Assembly (NCBI RefSeq): GCF_002312805.1
Contig: NZ_NMUA01000012.1
Span: 1-64,000 of the forward strand
Direction of reading: 5' to 3'
Length of the DNA: 64,000 nucleotides
Origin: Sphingobium sp. D43FB
GTDB lineage: Bacteria; Pseudomonadota; Alphaproteobacteria; Sphingomonadales; Sphingomonadaceae
Shown here: positions 44,913 through 55,486 of the stretch, in pieces
How the letters are laid out: each line of letters opens with the position of its first letter
Position numbering within the stretch: the first letter of the stretch is position 1
Notes under the pieces: model-generated
What the model saw: only the letters and a program-made list of their open reading frames with translations
What the model was told of the DNA's origin: nothing
The model's database searches: none
Position numbers and translations under genes: made by a program

Positions 44913-46763
44913 ATGCCTGCCTATCGTTCACGCACCACCACCCACGGCCGCAACATGGCGGGCGCGCGCGGCCTGTGGCGCGCGACGGGGATGAAGGACG
45001 AGGATTTCGGCAAGCCGATCATCGCGGTGGTCAACAGCTTCACCCAGTTCGTGCCGGGCCATGTCCACCTCAAGGATCTGGGCCAGCTCGTCGCGCGGGA
45101 GATCGAGGCGGCAGGCGGCGTCGCCAAGGAATTCAACACCATCGCGGTCGATGACGGCATCGCCATGGGCCATGGCGGCATGCTCTATTCGCTGCCCAGC
45201 CGGGATCTGATCGCCGACAGCGTCGAATATATGGTCAATGCCCATTGCGCCGACGCGATGGTCTGCATCTCCAATTGCGACAAGATCACGCCTGGCATGT
45301 TGATGGCCGCGATGCGCCTCAACATCCCCGCCGTCTTCGTCTCTGGCGGGCCGATGGAAGCGGGCAAGGTCGTGATGCGTGGCAAGGAGGTCGCACTCGA
45401 CCTGGTCGACGCAATGGTCGTCGCCGCCGACGAAAGCTATACCGACGAGGAAGTGCAGACGATCGAACGCTCCGCCTGCCCGACCTGCGGCAGTTGTTCG
45501 GGCATGTTCACCGCCAATTCGATGAACTGCCTGACCGAAGCGCTGGGGCTGTCGCTGCCGGGCAACGGTTCGACGCTCGCCACCCATTCGGATCGGGAAC
45601 GGCTGTTCCGCGAGGCGGGGCATGTCATCGTCGATCTCGCCAAACGCTATTATGAGCAGGACGACGACACCGCCCTGCCCCGCACCATCGCCAGCTTCGC
45701 CGCGTTCGAAAATGCCATGAGCCTCGACATCGCGATGGGCGGCTCCACCAACACCGTGCTCCATCTGCTCGCCGCCGCGCATGAAGGCGGCGTCGATTTC
45801 ACCATGGCCGATATCGACCGCCTGTCGCGCCGCGTCCCCTGCCTGTGCAAGGTCGCACCCGCCAAGCAGGACGTCCATATGGAGGACGTCCACCGCGCCG
45901 GTGGCATCATGGCGATCCTGGGCGAACTCGAACGCGCCGGTCTGGTCGATACGTCGCTCCCCACCGTCCACGCCCCCACCATGGCGGCTGCGCTCGCCCG
46001 CTGGGACATTGGCCGCACCAATAGCGAAGAAGTCCGCAACTTCTTCCGCGCGGCCCCCGGCGGCGTGCCCACCCAGACCGCGTTCAGCCAGTCGGCGCGT
46101 TGGGAAGAGCTGGATACCGACCGCGAAAAGGGCGTGATCCGCTCGGCCGAGCATCCCTTCTCCAAGGATGGCGGGCTTGCGGTTCTCTATGGCAACCTCG
46201 CGCCCGAAGGCTGCATCGTGAAGACGGCAGGCGTGGATGACTCAATCCTGACCTTCCACGGCACCGCGCGCGTCTATGAAAGCCAGGATGCCTCGGTCGT
46301 CGGCATTCTCGGCAATGAGGTCAAGGCAGGCGACGTCGTCGTCATCCGCTATGAAGGGCCAAAGGGTGGCCCCGGCATGCAGGAAATGCTTTATCCGACC
46401 AGCTATCTGAAATCCAAGGGACTGGGCAAGGAATGCGCGCTCATCACCGACGGGCGCTTTTCAGGCGGCACGTCGGGCCTGTCGATCGGCCATGTCTCGC
46501 CGGAAGCCGCTGAGGGCGGCCTCATCGCGCTGGTTCAAACCGGCGACCCGATCGTCATCGACATCCCCAACCGCGTCATCAAACTGGACCTGGACGACGC
46601 CGTGCTGGCGGAACGCCGTGCCGAAATGGAGAAGATGGGCGTCAAGGCCTGGAAGCCCTTTGGCCGCAAGCGCGCCGTGTCCCCAGCCTTGCGCGCCTAT
46701 GCCGCGATGACGACCAACGCCGCCAAGGGCGCGGTGCGCGACGTCAGCCAGATCGAGAAATAA
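44913..46763 (+). CDS. ilvD: Dihydroxy-acid dehydratase IlvD
   Basis: 616 aa, the standard IlvD length. It dehydrates 2,3-dihydroxy-isovalerate and -methylvalerate to the 2-oxoacids in valine and isoleucine synthesis. Iron-sulfur ligands are visible in [13 protein letters not shown] (C118, C122) and [18 protein letters not shown] near 190. [14 protein letters not shown] and the late [20 protein letters not shown] are also family signatures. The biosynthetic gene sits right after a catabolic cluster for the same branched chains and 5 bp before a VOC gene. Confidence 0.95.
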   Translation: MPAYRSRTTTHGRNMAGARGLWRATGMKDEDFGKPIIAVVNSFTQFVPGHVHLKDLGQLVAREIEAAGGVAKEFNTIAVDDGIAMGHGGMLYSLPSRDLIADSVEYMVNAHCADAMVCISNCDKITPGMLMAAMRLNIPAVFVSGGPMEAGKVVMRGKEVALDLVDAMVVAADESYTDEEVQTIERSACPTCGSCSGMFTANSMNCLTEALGLSLPGNGSTLATHSDRERLFREAGHVIVDLAKRYYEQDDDTALPRTIASFAAFENAMSLDIAMGGSTNTVLHLLAAAHEGGVDFTMADIDRLSRRVPCLCKVAPAKQDVHMEDVHRAGGIMAILGELERAGLVDTSLPTVHAPTMAAALARWDIGRTNSEEVRNFFRAAPGGVPTQTAFSQSARWEELDTDREKGVIRSAEHPFSKDGGLAVLYGNLAPEGCIVKTAGVDDSILTFHGTARVYESQDASVVGILGNEVKAGDVVVIRYEGPKGGPGMQEMLYPTSYLKSKGLGKECALITDGRFSGGTSGLSIGHVSPEAAEGGLIALVQTGDPIVIDIPNRVIKLDLDDAVLAERRAEMEKMGVKAWKPFGRKRAVSPALRAYAAMTTNAAKGAVRDVSQIEK

Positions 46764-46768
46764 GCCCC

Positions 46769-47152
46769 ATGCTGCGCGGCGTTCACCATATCGCGATCAT
46801 CGGGTCGGACTATGCGCTCTCGCGCCGCTTCTATGTCGACGTGCTGGGCCTGCCGGTGCTGCATGAAGTCTATCGCGAAGCGCGCGATAGCTGGAAGTGC
46901 GATCTCGATGCGGGTAATGCCCGCATCGAACTTTTCTCCTTCCCCGCGCCGCCACCCCGCCCTTCCCGCCCCGAAGCCTGCGGCCTGCGCCATCTCTCCT
47001 TCGTGGTGCGCGACATCGACGCCGAAGTCGCGCGCCTCGCGACGCATGATGTGGCTTGCGAGCTGATCCGCGTCGATGAATATACCGGGCAACGCTTCAC
47101 CTTCTTCAGTGACCCCGATGGCCTGCCGCTGGAGCTGTACGAAGAAGCCTGA
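46769..47152 (+). CDS. VOC-family protein, GloA2/YaeR-like
   Basis: 127 aa vicinal-oxygen-chelate fold. Metal-ligand candidates are in GVHHIAII (His), RIELFSFP (Glu), LRHLSFVV (His) and LPLELYEE (Glu), the arrangement of glyoxalase-I-like proteins of the YaeR/SMU1112c group. It starts 5 bp after ilvD and is probably co-transcribed. The substrate is unknown. Confidence 0.82.
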   Translation: MLRGVHHIAIIGSDYALSRRFYVDVLGLPVLHEVYREARDSWKCDLDAGNARIELFSFPAPPPRPSRPEACGLRHLSFVVRDIDAEVARLATHDVACELIRVDEYTGQRFTFFSDPDGLPLELYEEA

Positions 47153-47221
47153 CCCTCACCGATCTTGCGTATCGCGCTTTTGTCTGACTTAATAGTTCTC
47201 AAGACTGGGGGGTGAGGCAGC

Positions 47222-48508
47222 ATGAACGATAGTGGCGATCCATTTGCGGCCCTGCATACGCGCAGCCACCCGCTGCGCGGTTCGCTCTCGCGGGAAATGC
47301 ATGTCCGCAAGATGCCCCGGCTCCAGGCGCCCGCGCGCGTCGTGCAGTTCGTGCTGCTGGTCGATGACGCGGACGTCGACGACAGCCTGACGATCATGCG
47401 CAGCCTGCTGGCCCCGCATGAGGTTCCGTTCGATCCGACCGTCCGCTTCCTCAATTGCCGGATCGGTGCGCTGGGTTTCACTTGGGAACGGCATAGCGAG
47501 TTCATGACCTACAGCTTCCTCGCCGCTGGTGGCGGGCCGCTGTTCGACCTCGCCCCCTTCGCGCAGGCAGCCTTATGGATCGGCGCGCTGCCCGGCCGGG
47601 TGATCCGCTCGACCCAGGTTGCGGTGATCGCCGACGCGCCCGATGAGGCGGCCATCGCCACCCATTTTGCCCAGGACGACCTCATCATCTCCGATGTCGC
47701 CGATGGTCAGGCGCGCATCTGGAGCGACTTTCGCCTCCACGCCGATGGCTTTGGCCGCCTGCTCGTTCAGGATAAGGGATTGCAGGGCGCTGAACTAGCG
47801 CAACTGGTCCAGCGGCTGCAGGAGCTTGGCAATTATCGCAAGATCGCTCTGCTCGGCCTTCCCGAAGCGCAGGCTGCGACCCCGCTACTCACCGGCCTTG
47901 AACAGCAACTGACGGCCATCACCGGCCGCGTCGCCGAGCCGGATGCCGACGCCGATGCGGTGCTGGAGGCGCTGTCGGCGCTGGCGGCCGAACTGGCGCA
48001 GATCGTCGCGCGGATCCGCTATCGCATGAGCGCGACGCAGGCCTATGCCGCCATCTGCCGCGACCGCATCCGCGCCTTGGAGGTCGCGCCGGTGCGCGGT
48101 TATGGCTCGCTCGACGATTTCACCGAACGGCGGCTGCTCCCCGCGATGCGGACCTGCGACGCCTTCACCCGGCGGCTGGAGGATCTGTCGCAGCGCACCG
48201 CCTGGACCAGCGCGATGCTGCGCACGCGAGTCGACACTGCGCTTGCCCGCCGCAACCGCGATCTGCTGGCATCGATGGACCGGCGTACCGGATTGCAACT
48301 GCGCCTGCAACATACGGTCGAGGGGCTGTCGGTGGTGGCGGTCAGCTATTATACGCTGGGGTTGTGGCACTATCTCAAGGAAGCGCTGGAGCATCAGGGC
48401 GCGCATCTGCCCGGCTGGATCGACATCGCCTTGATCCCCGCCATCATACTGGCCGTCTGGCTCGGCATCCGCCAGCTCAAGAAGGTGAAGCGGCCAAAGA
48501 CGAGCTAG
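47222..48508 (+). CDS. DUF3422 family membrane protein
   Basis: 428 aa. Matches the DUF3422 family, whose biochemical role is unknown: N-terminal [31 protein letters not shown], a central [26 protein letters not shown], and a long helical region (residues about 200-350). Two hydrophobic segments close the protein ([20 protein letters not shown] and [18 protein letters not shown]) with a basic tail, so it is anchored in the inner membrane by its C-terminus. It is single and precedes the formaldehyde genes by 75 bp. Confidence 0.85.
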   Translation: MNDSGDPFAALHTRSHPLRGSLSREMHVRKMPRLQAPARVVQFVLLVDDADVDDSLTIMRSLLAPHEVPFDPTVRFLNCRIGALGFTWERHSEFMTYSFLAAGGGPLFDLAPFAQAALWIGALPGRVIRSTQVAVIADAPDEAAIATHFAQDDLIISDVADGQARIWSDFRLHADGFGRLLVQDKGLQGAELAQLVQRLQELGNYRKIALLGLPEAQAATPLLTGLEQQLTAITGRVAEPDADADAVLEALSALAAELAQIVARIRYRMSATQAYAAICRDRIRALEVAPVRGYGSLDDFTERRLLPAMRTCDAFTRRLEDLSQRTAWTSAMLRTRVDTALARRNRDLLASMDRRTGLQLRLQHTVEGLSVVAVSYYTLGLWHYLKEALEHQGAHLPGWIDIALIPAIILAVWLGIRQLKKVKRPKTS

Positions 48509-48582
48509 AGATTTATCGATACGCCTCTTTATCATCTCCCTTACGTGGCGCTAGAAGGCGGGCAATCGCAGAGGAGTGCCAT

Positions 48583-49692
48583 ATGAAGACCCGCGCCGCC
48601 GTCGCCTTTGAAGCCAAGAAGCCGCTTGAAATCGTCGAACTCGATCTGGAAGGGCCGAAGGCGGGCGAGGTGCTGGTGGAAATCATGGCGACGGGCATCT
48701 GCCATACCGACGCCTATACGCTCGATGGTTTCGACAGCGAAGGCATCTTCCCTTCCGTACTGGGCCATGAAGGCGCGGGCATCGTGCGCGAAGTCGGTGC
48801 TGGCGTCACCAGCGTCAAGCCGGGCGACCATGTGATCCCGCTCTACACCCCCGAATGCCGCCAGTGCAAAAGCTGCCTGTCGGGCAAGACCAACCTATGT
48901 ACCGCGATCCGCGCGACGCAGGGCAAGGGGCTGATGCCCGACGGCACGACCCGCTTTTCCTACAAGGGCCAGCCCATCTACCATTATATGGGCTGCTCGA
49001 CCTTCTCCAACTTCACCGTCCTGCCGGAGATTGCAGTCGCCAAGATCCGCGAGGACGCGCCGTTCGACAAGAGCTGCTACATCGGCTGCGGCGTCACCAC
49101 GGGCGTCGGCGCGGTGGTGAACACCGCCAAGGTTCGCGTGGGCGACAATGTCATCGTGTTCGGACTGGGCGGTATCGGCCTCAACGTCCTGCAGGGCGCG
49201 CGCATGGTGGGGGCCGACAAGATCATCGGCGTCGACATCAATCCCGACCGTGAGGCATGGGGCAAGCGCTTTGGCATGACCCATTTCGTCAATCCCAAGG
49301 AGATTGAGGGCGATATCGTCCAGCATCTGGTGGCGCTGACCGATGGCGGGGCAGACCATACGTTCGATTGCACCGGCAACACTACGGTCATGCGCCAGGC
49401 GCTGGAAGCCTGCCATCGCGGCTGGGGCGTCTCGACCGTCATCGGCGTCGCGGAAGCCGGTAAGGAAATCAGCACGCGCCCGTTCCAGTTGGTCACCGGC
49501 CGCGTCTGGCAGGGCAGCGCCTTTGGTGGGGCGAAGGGCCGCACCGACGTCCCCAAGATCGTCGACTGGTATATGAATGGCAAGATCGAGATCGACCCGA
49601 TGATCACCCATGTGCTCAGCCTGGAGGAGATCAACAAGGGCTTCGACCTGATGCATGCGGGCGAGAGCATCCGCAGCGTCGTCATTTTCTGA
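48583..49692 (+). CDS. adhC: S-(hydroxymethyl)glutathione dehydrogenase (class III ADH)
   Basis: 369 aa from the ATG at 48583, behind GAGGAG; an open frame back to 48364 overlaps the DUF3422 gene and is excluded. Class-III alcohol dehydrogenase: catalytic zinc residues C40 (GICHTD) and H62 (GHEGAG), structural zinc cysteines at 92, 95, 98 and 106 ([17 protein letters not shown]), and [10 protein letters not shown] for NAD. It oxidises S-hydroxymethylglutathione, formed from formaldehyde and glutathione, to S-formylglutathione and also acts as GSNO reductase. A VOC gene lies between it and the S-formylglutathione hydrolase. Confidence 0.95.
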   Translation: MKTRAAVAFEAKKPLEIVELDLEGPKAGEVLVEIMATGICHTDAYTLDGFDSEGIFPSVLGHEGAGIVREVGAGVTSVKPGDHVIPLYTPECRQCKSCLSGKTNLCTAIRATQGKGLMPDGTTRFSYKGQPIYHYMGCSTFSNFTVLPEIAVAKIREDAPFDKSCYIGCGVTTGVGAVVNTAKVRVGDNVIVFGLGGIGLNVLQGARMVGADKIIGVDINPDREAWGKRFGMTHFVNPKEIEGDIVQHLVALTDGGADHTFDCTGNTTVMRQALEACHRGWGVSTVIGVAEAGKEISTRPFQLVTGRVWQGSAFGGAKGRTDVPKIVDWYMNGKIEIDPMITHVLSLEEINKGFDLMHAGESIRSVVIF

Positions 49693-49715
49693 TATTTTGA
49701 GCGAGGAAGAACCTT

Positions 49716-50102
49716 ATGTCCATTTTCACCCACGCCTGCGTTGGCGCCAACGATATCGCCGCATCCAAGGCTTTTTACGACGCGGCCCTCGGCGCGCTCG
49801 GCATCGATAATCTGGGCGCGATGAGCGACAAGGCATTTCTCTATGGCAAGGGGACACCGGAGTTTCTGGTGCTGACCCCAGCCAATGGCGAACCCGCCTG
49901 CCATGCCAATGGCGGTACGCTGGGCTTTGCCGCCGCCACCCGCGCGCAGGTCCGCGCCTTTCACGAAGCAGGCCTTGCCCATGGCGGCACCTGCGAAGGA
50001 GCGCCTGGTCCCCGCGCCTTCGCGCCGACGGCCTATGCCGCCTATATGCGCGACCCCACCGGCAACAAGATTTGCGCCTATTGCTACGCTGACGGCGAGT
50101 GA
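49716..50102 (+). CDS. VOC-family protein of the formaldehyde operon
   Basis: 128 aa vicinal-oxygen-chelate protein: FTHACVGANDIAASKAFYDAALGALGI at the start, LGFAAATRAQVRAFHEAGLAHGG in the middle, AAYMRDPTGNKICAYCYADGE at the end. The C-terminal ligand position reads KICAYC instead of a Glu-rich strand, so metal binding may be altered. It is 23 bp after adhC and overlaps the hydrolase GTG. The constant position suggests a role with glutathione adducts (inference). Confidence 0.82.
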   Translation: MSIFTHACVGANDIAASKAFYDAALGALGIDNLGAMSDKAFLYGKGTPEFLVLTPANGEPACHANGGTLGFAAATRAQVRAFHEAGLAHGGTCEGAPGPRAFAPTAYAAYMRDPTGNKICAYCYADGE

Positions 50103-50950
50103 GCGGCATGAGCGGCATGGAGACGGTATCGACCAATCGCACCTTTGGCGGGGTGCAGGGCGTCTACCGCCATGCCTCCGCCGTCTGCGGCGGCGACATG
50201 ACCTTCTCGGTCTATGTCCCACCGCATGCGCCGGGCCAGAAGCTACCAGTGGTCTGGTATCTGTCGGGCCTGACCTGCACCCATGCCAATGTCACGGAGA
50301 AGGGCGAATATCGCCGCCTCTGCGCTGAACTCGGTCTGATCTTCGTCGCGCCCGATACGTCGCCGCGCGGCGAAGCTGTGGCCAATGATCCCGATGGCGC
50401 CTATGATTTTGGGCTTGGGGCGGGCTTCTATGTCGATGCGACGCAGCCGCCCTTCGCCACCCACTATCATATGTGGTCCTATGTGACCGAAGAACTGCCT
50501 GCGCTGGTTGCGGCGCAATTCCCTGCCGACATGGCGCGTCAATCGATCATGGGCCATTCCATGGGCGGCCATGGCGCGCTGACCATCGGCCTTAGCTTCC
50601 CCGACCGGTTCAAGGCGATCTCCGCCTTCGCGCCGATCGTCGCTCCCTCACGCGTGCCATGGGGGCAGAAGGCGCTGGGCGGCTATCTGGGCGAGGATCA
50701 TGCAGCCTGGCGTCGCCATGATGCGGTGGCGCTGATCGAGGATGGGGCCCGGGTTGCCGACTTGTTGGTGGACCAGGGGGAGACAGACCCCTTCCTTGCT
50801 GAACAACTCCGTCCCGACCTGCTGGACGCGGCTTGCAAGGCGGCGGGCATTCCGCTGACGCTGCGGCTCCAGCCCGGCTATGACCATAGCTATTATACCA
50901 TCTCGACCTTCATGGAGGATCATCTGCGCTGGCATAGCGCCCGCCTCTGA
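50099..50950 (+). CDS. fghA: S-formylglutathione hydrolase
   Basis: 283 aa from the GTG at 50099; ATGs at 50108 and 50117 are alternatives. Esterase-D-type serine hydrolase that splits S-formylglutathione to formate and glutathione, the step after AdhC. The nucleophile is the Ser of GHSMGGHGAL near residue 154, with PVVWYLSGLTCTHAN (oxyanion loop) and a late DHSYYTISTFMEDHL carrying the catalytic His. It shares four bases with the preceding VOC gene and is the last gene of the unit. Confidence 0.95.
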   Translation: MSGMSGMETVSTNRTFGGVQGVYRHASAVCGGDMTFSVYVPPHAPGQKLPVVWYLSGLTCTHANVTEKGEYRRLCAELGLIFVAPDTSPRGEAVANDPDGAYDFGLGAGFYVDATQPPFATHYHMWSYVTEELPALVAAQFPADMARQSIMGHSMGGHGALTIGLSFPDRFKAISAFAPIVAPSRVPWGQKALGGYLGEDHAAWRRHDAVALIEDGARVADLLVDQGETDPFLAEQLRPDLLDAACKAAGIPLTLRLQPGYDHSYYTISTFMEDHLRWHSARL

Positions 50951-50999
50951 CCCATGGAGCGCTTTACGGTCATGCCCCGTCCCGTGTAAGGGCAAGGGC

Positions 51000-53030
51000 A
51001 TGACCCAAGCCAATCCCCTGCTCGACAGCCGCCTGCATCCTCAGTTTGGCGACATCCATCCCGACCATGTCCTGCCCGCCGTGGAAAGCGCCATCGCCAC
51101 CCACCGCGCCGCCATGGCCGAGTGCGCCCAAGCGTCGGGCTTTGCCGCCGTCTTCCTGGCCAAGGAAAGCGCCGACGCTGCCCTGTCGCGCATATGGGGC
51201 ACGGTCGATCATCTGATCGGCGTGACCAACAGCCCCGAACTGCGCGCCGCCCATGGGGAAGCCCAGCCGCTGATCCACAGCTATTTTGCCGAAGTCGGGC
51301 AGGACCGGCCGCTCTATGATGCGCTCGCCGCGATCCCGACCGAAGGACTGGATGAGGCGCAAGCCCGCGCGCTGGCCCTGACGCTGCGCGGCTTCGAATT
51401 GTCCGGCGTCAGTCTGGACGGGGAAGATCGTGCTGCCTTTGCCGCCAATAGCGTCGAACAGGGACGATTGGCGACCGCGTTCGCCAATGCGGTGATGGAT
51501 GCGACCGAGGCCTGGACGCTGCACCTGGCCGACGACACGCGCCTGGCGGGTGTGCCGCAGAGCGATCAGGATGCGATGGCGCGCGCCGCGCAGGCGAAGG
51601 GGCTGGAAGGCTGGCTGGTCGATCTCCACGCGCCATCGGTGCGCGCGGCCACGGCCTTTGCGCAGGATCGCGACCTGCGCCGCACCGTCTACGAAGCCTA
51701 TGGCACCCGCGCCTCCGATCAGGGACCGCAGGCGGGCCTGTTCGACAATGGCGATCGGATCGCGCAATTGCTGGCGTTACGGCAGGATGCCGCGCGCCTA
51801 CTGGGCCATAGTGATGCGGTAGCGCTGTCTCTGTCGACCAAGATGGCGCGCGATGGGGCCGAGGTTGACGCCTTCCTTGTCGATCTGGCGCAACGGGCGC
51901 GGCCGCGCGCGCAGGAAGAACTGGCAGAACTGGCCGCTTTCGCCCGCGATCATCTCGACATAGCGACCATCGAGCCATGGGACGTGGCCTATGTGACCGA
52001 GCATATGCGTCGCGCGGTGCATGCGGTGGACGAGGCGGAAATCCGCGCGCACCTGCCGCTGGCGCGCGTGCTTGACGGGCTGTTCGCGTTGGTCACCGAC
52101 TTGTTCGAACTGGAAATCCGCGCCGCCGATGGCGAAGCGCCGGTCTGGCATCCCGATGTGCGCTATTTCACGCTGCACCGGGCAGGCGAGGACGCGCCCG
52201 TCGCCGCGCTCTATTGCGACATGTTCGCCCGCGCGGGCAAGCGGGGCGGCGCGTGGATGGACGTGTGCCGTCCGCGCCTGCGCGAAGCCGACCGGGAGCA
52301 AATGCCTATCGCCTATCTGGTGTGCAATTTCGCCAGCGGCGGCGCGGATCGGCCCGCGCATCTCACCCATTCGGATATGGTCACGCTGTTCCACGAAATG
52401 GGCCATTGCCTGCATCATCTGCTGACACAGGTGGACCTGCCCTCGATCGGCGGCATATCGGGCGTCGAATGGGATGCGGTCGAACTGCCGAGCCAGTTCC
52501 TGGAGAATTTCGCCTGGGAACCCGCCATGCTGCGCCGGGTATCGGCGCATGAGACGAGCGGCGCGCCGCTGGATGAGGCAATGATCGGCCGGATGCTCGC
52601 CGCGCGCCGCTTCATGGGGGCGCTCGCTTTGCTGCGGCAGGTGGAGTTCGCGCTGTTCGACCTGCGCCTGCATCTGGCGGCGGCGCAGGCTGATGGTCCC
52701 TCGGCGCAGGAAGTGCTGCAGGCGGTACGGCAGGAAGTAGCCGTCATCCATCCACCGGAATGGCATCGCTTCGCCCATGGCTTTAGCCATATCTTCGCGG
52801 GCGGCTATGCGGCGGGCTATTACAGCTATTTGTGGGCCGAACGCCTGTCCGCCGATGCCTTCGAAGCCTTTGCCGACGAGCGCGCCGACCGGGCCGCCTT
52901 GGGTGGCCTGTTCCGTGACCATGTGCTGGCACGGGGCGGATCGCGACCTGCGCTCGACAATTTCGTCGGCTTCCGGGGCCGCGAGCCGGATTCGGCTGCG
53001 CTGCTGCGCGCGCTGGGCCTGGCCGCATGA
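51000..53030 (+). CDS. M3-family oligopeptidase A-like metallopeptidase
   Basis: 676 aa from the ATG at 51000, behind AAGGG; a longer frame back to 50880 overlaps fghA and is rejected. Zinc peptidase of family M3 (oligopeptidase A / dipeptidyl carboxypeptidase): [11 protein letters not shown] at about residue 465 is the HExxH zinc site, followed by [19 protein letters not shown] with the third ligand, and [20 protein letters not shown] near the C-terminus. It cleaves cytoplasmic oligopeptides and processed signal peptides. Its stop overlaps the next gene by four bases. Confidence 0.93.
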   Translation: MTQANPLLDSRLHPQFGDIHPDHVLPAVESAIATHRAAMAECAQASGFAAVFLAKESADAALSRIWGTVDHLIGVTNSPELRAAHGEAQPLIHSYFAEVGQDRPLYDALAAIPTEGLDEAQARALALTLRGFELSGVSLDGEDRAAFAANSVEQGRLATAFANAVMDATEAWTLHLADDTRLAGVPQSDQDAMARAAQAKGLEGWLVDLHAPSVRAATAFAQDRDLRRTVYEAYGTRASDQGPQAGLFDNGDRIAQLLALRQDAARLLGHSDAVALSLSTKMARDGAEVDAFLVDLAQRARPRAQEELAELAAFARDHLDIATIEPWDVAYVTEHMRRAVHAVDEAEIRAHLPLARVLDGLFALVTDLFELEIRAADGEAPVWHPDVRYFTLHRAGEDAPVAALYCDMFARAGKRGGAWMDVCRPRLREADREQMPIAYLVCNFASGGADRPAHLTHSDMVTLFHEMGHCLHHLLTQVDLPSIGGISGVEWDAVELPSQFLENFAWEPAMLRRVSAHETSGAPLDEAMIGRMLAARRFMGALALLRQVEFALFDLRLHLAAAQADGPSAQEVLQAVRQEVAVIHPPEWHRFAHGFSHIFAGGYAAGYYSYLWAERLSADAFEAFADERADRAALGGLFRDHVLARGGSRPALDNFVGFRGREPDSAALLRALGLAA

Positions 53031-54091
53031 GCGGTGGGGTGTCGCGGGACTGGCTGGCCGAAGCGATACGGCGGATCGAAGCGGATTATAACCGCTCCGC
53101 CGACACCCACCTCATCCGTCTGCCCCTGCCGCGCCACCCCGGCATCACCCTGTATCTAAAAGACGAAAGCTCGCACCCGACTGGCAGCCTCAAGCATCGG
53201 CTGGCGCGCTCGCTCTTTCTCTATGCGCTGTGTAACGAATGGATCGGGCCGCAGACGACGGTGATCGAGGCCTCTTCCGGCTCGACCGCCGTGTCCGAAG
53301 CCTATTTCGCCAAGATGCTGGGCCTGCGCTTCATCGCCGTGGTGCCAGCCTCCACCGCTGCGCCCAAGCTCGACGCGATCCGCTTTCACGGCGGCGAAAT
53401 CCATGCCGTCGATGATCCCCGCACCGTCTATGCCACCGCCCAGCGGCTGGCGCAGGAAACCGGCGGTCATTATCTCGATCAGTTCACCTATGCCGAGCGG
53501 GCGACCGACTGGCGCGGCAATAACAATATCGCGCAGAGCATCTTCACCCAGATGGCGCAGGAAGAATATCCCATTCCCAGCTGGATCGTCTGCGGCGCCG
53601 GGACGGGTGGCACGTCGGCGACGATCGGCCGCTTCATCCGCTACGAACGGCATGCGACCCGCCTGTGCGTCGCCGATCCCGTCAACTCGGTCTTTCATCG
53701 CCACCATGCCGACCCGTCGGTCACCACCCTGCCCGAAGGCTGCGCCGCGCGGATCGAGGGGATCGGGCGGCCGCGCGTCGAGCCGAGCTTCATCCCCTCG
53801 GTCATCGACCGGATGATCGCGGTGGAGGATGTGCAGTCGATCGGCGCGATGCATGCGCTGGCGGGCCTGTTGGGTCGCCGCGTCGGTGGATCGACCGGCA
53901 CTAATATCTGGGCCTGCATGGCGATCGCCGATGCCATGGCGCAGGCGGGCGAACAGGGTAGTATCGTCACGCTGCTATGCGACAGTGGCGATCGCTATGG
54001 CTGCACCTATTATGATGCGGATTGGACGAGCGCGCATGGCATTGACTGGCAGGCTGACGCGGCCAGTATTGTCGGGCGTATGACGGCATGA
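53027..54091 (+). CDS. Cds1-like PLP-dependent cysteine desulfhydrase/synthase homolog
   Basis: 354 aa fold-type-II PLP enzyme. K56 in [10 protein letters not shown] is the cofactor lysine, [19 protein letters not shown] binds the substrate carboxylate, and [18 protein letters not shown] the phosphate. It differs from CysK/CysM in its N-terminal [30 protein letters not shown] and in a C-terminal [16 protein letters not shown] and [15 protein letters not shown], as in the Cds1 L-cysteine desulfidases. It probably releases H2S and pyruvate from cysteine (family inference). It is coupled by ATGA overlap to the M3 peptidase gene, which may supply amino acids. Confidence 0.85.
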   Translation: MSGGVSRDWLAEAIRRIEADYNRSADTHLIRLPLPRHPGITLYLKDESSHPTGSLKHRLARSLFLYALCNEWIGPQTTVIEASSGSTAVSEAYFAKMLGLRFIAVVPASTAAPKLDAIRFHGGEIHAVDDPRTVYATAQRLAQETGGHYLDQFTYAERATDWRGNNNIAQSIFTQMAQEEYPIPSWIVCGAGTGGTSATIGRFIRYERHATRLCVADPVNSVFHRHHADPSVTTLPEGCAARIEGIGRPRVEPSFIPSVIDRMIAVEDVQSIGAMHALAGLLGRRVGGSTGTNIWACMAIADAMAQAGEQGSIVTLLCDSGDRYGCTYYDADWTSAHGIDWQADAASIVGRMTA

Positions 54092-54159
54092 GTCGGGGTG
54101 GCGACGAACCGAAGTGACAGGAGCATTGCCGTTGTCGCCGGGTTGCCCGATAAGGCGAT

Positions 54160-54846
54160 ATGACAGACTCATTACAAAGCGGCCCCGGCACGCTTGATCG
54201 CATACAACAGAATTTTCTTGCCAAGGCCGAACGACGATTGCTGACCTGGCTATGCAGCCGGATGCCGAGCTGGGTCACGCCCGACCGCCTGACCTTCGCC
54301 GGGGTGATCGGCGCGGTGATGACCTTCGCGGGTTATGTGGCCAGCAATTGGGGCGCGGCGTGGCTGATCCTGGCCATTATCGGCTATTTCGTTCAATGGT
54401 TCGGGGATTCGATGGATGGCAGTTTGGCACGGTTCCGGCGGATCGAAAGGCCATCCTATGGCTATTTCATCGACCATAGCTGCGACGGGCTGGTCACGCT
54501 GCTGATCCTGGCGGGTATCGGGCTTAGCCCCTTCGTCACGATGGACGTGGCGATGGTGGCGCTGGCGGGTTATCTGCTGTTGTCGATCCACGCCTATCTT
54601 TCTGCCCGCGTGCTGGGCGAGTTCAAACTCTCCTATCTGTCGGCCGGGCCGACCGAATTGCGGCTGATGCTGATCGGCCTGACCATCATGATGATGATGC
54701 TGGGCTATGGGCCGGGCCTGTTCGGGCGATGGTCGGGCTTCGACATTTTCGTCGGCGCGGTGGGCGGCCTGTTGATCATCCTGTTCATCGGCCAGACGCT
54801 GATCACCGGTCGGCGGCTGGCGCACAAGGATGCGGGGCTGCTCTAG
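54160..54846 (+). CDS. CDP-alcohol phosphatidyltransferase family protein
   Basis: 228 aa integral inner-membrane enzyme with about five or six hydrophobic helices. The signature D-x2-DG-x2-AR-x9-G-x3-D-x3-D is complete, from D83 (DSMDGSLARF) through YGYFIDHSCD. The family transfers phosphatidyl groups from CDP-diacylglycerol to an alcohol (glycerol-P, inositol-P, serine or archaetidyl-type acceptors). The acceptor cannot be told from sequence alone. It is 68 bp after the Cds1-like gene and convergent, with a four-base overlap, with maiA. Confidence 0.88.
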   Translation: MTDSLQSGPGTLDRIQQNFLAKAERRLLTWLCSRMPSWVTPDRLTFAGVIGAVMTFAGYVASNWGAAWLILAIIGYFVQWFGDSMDGSLARFRRIERPSYGYFIDHSCDGLVTLLILAGIGLSPFVTMDVAMVALAGYLLLSIHAYLSARVLGEFKLSYLSAGPTELRLMLIGLTIMMMMLGYGPGLFGRWSGFDIFVGAVGGLLIILFIGQTLITGRRLAHKDAGLL

Positions 54847-55481
54847 GGGCGGTCGGCGTCGGGCTGCCGGTCGGGATGGGCCTGGGCGACGGACGCGAGG
54901 CTCGACAGGCGGATGCCGATCGCACGGATCTGTGGGAAGGGCTGCACATCGACGCCGAAGCGATGCGCACCATAGAGTTGCGGGAGCAGGAAACAGTCGG
55001 CCAGGCCGGGTGTATCGCCAAAGGCGAAGTCGCCGCCGTGGCGGGCGATCTGTTCCTCCAGCGCGGCGAAGCCTTCGCTGATCCAGTGGGCGATCCAGGC
55101 GGTGATCTGATTGGGAGTAGCCGCGAAATCGCCACGTAGCCGGTCAAGGACGCGCAGATTGTTGAGCGGGTGAATGTCGCACCCGACAAGGGCCGCCATG
55201 CCGCGCACCACCGCCCGGTCGAACGCCTTGGCGGGCAGCAGCGGCGGGTCGGGATATTGCTCGTCCAGCCATTCGATGATCGCGCCGGACTGGGTGAGGA
55301 CACCGTCCGGCGTTTCCAGCGCGGGAACGAGCGCCTGCGGGTTGAGTACGCGGAAGGACGGGGCGCGATGCGCACTGGTGCGCAGGTCGTAGGGCGTCTG
55401 GCGATAGTCCAGCCCTTTGAGCGCCAGCGCGATGCGCACCCGGTAGGCGGCGCTCGATCGCCAATAGCCGTGCAGCATCAT
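54843..55481 (-). CDS. maiA: Maleylacetoacetate isomerase (zeta GST)
   Basis: 212 aa from the ATG at 55481, with an AAAGG ribosome site within the end of fahA. Zeta-class GST that isomerises maleylacetoacetate to fumarylacetoacetate using glutathione. It begins LHGYWRSSAAYRVRIALALKGLDY, then LNPQALVPALETPDGVLTQSGAIIEWL, with QIRAIGIRLSSLASVAQAHP at the C-terminus. The conserved SSCS loop of eukaryotic enzymes reads RSSAA here, so the Cys is Ala, a known bacterial variant. Last gene of hmgA-fahA-maiA. Confidence 0.93.
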   Translation of the reverse strand: MMLHGYWRSSAAYRVRIALALKGLDYRQTPYDLRTSAHRAPSFRVLNPQALVPALETPDGVLTQSGAIIEWLDEQYPDPPLLPAKAFDRAVVRGMAALVGCDIHPLNNLRVLDRLRGDFAATPNQITAWIAHWISEGFAALEEQIARHGGDFAFGDTPGLADCFLLPQLYGAHRFGVDVQPFPQIRAIGIRLSSLASVAQAHPDRQPDADRP

Positions 55482-55486
55482 GCCCG

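Noticed and set aside
47155..47217. CCTCACC...GGTGAGG inverted repeat before the DUF3422 gene
   Set aside because: Seven-bp arms more than 45 bases apart are expected by chance in this composition.
48364..48582. N-terminal extension of adhC into DUF3422
   Set aside because: Overlaps a real gene in another frame; GAGGAG before 48583 and the class-III N-terminus fix the start.
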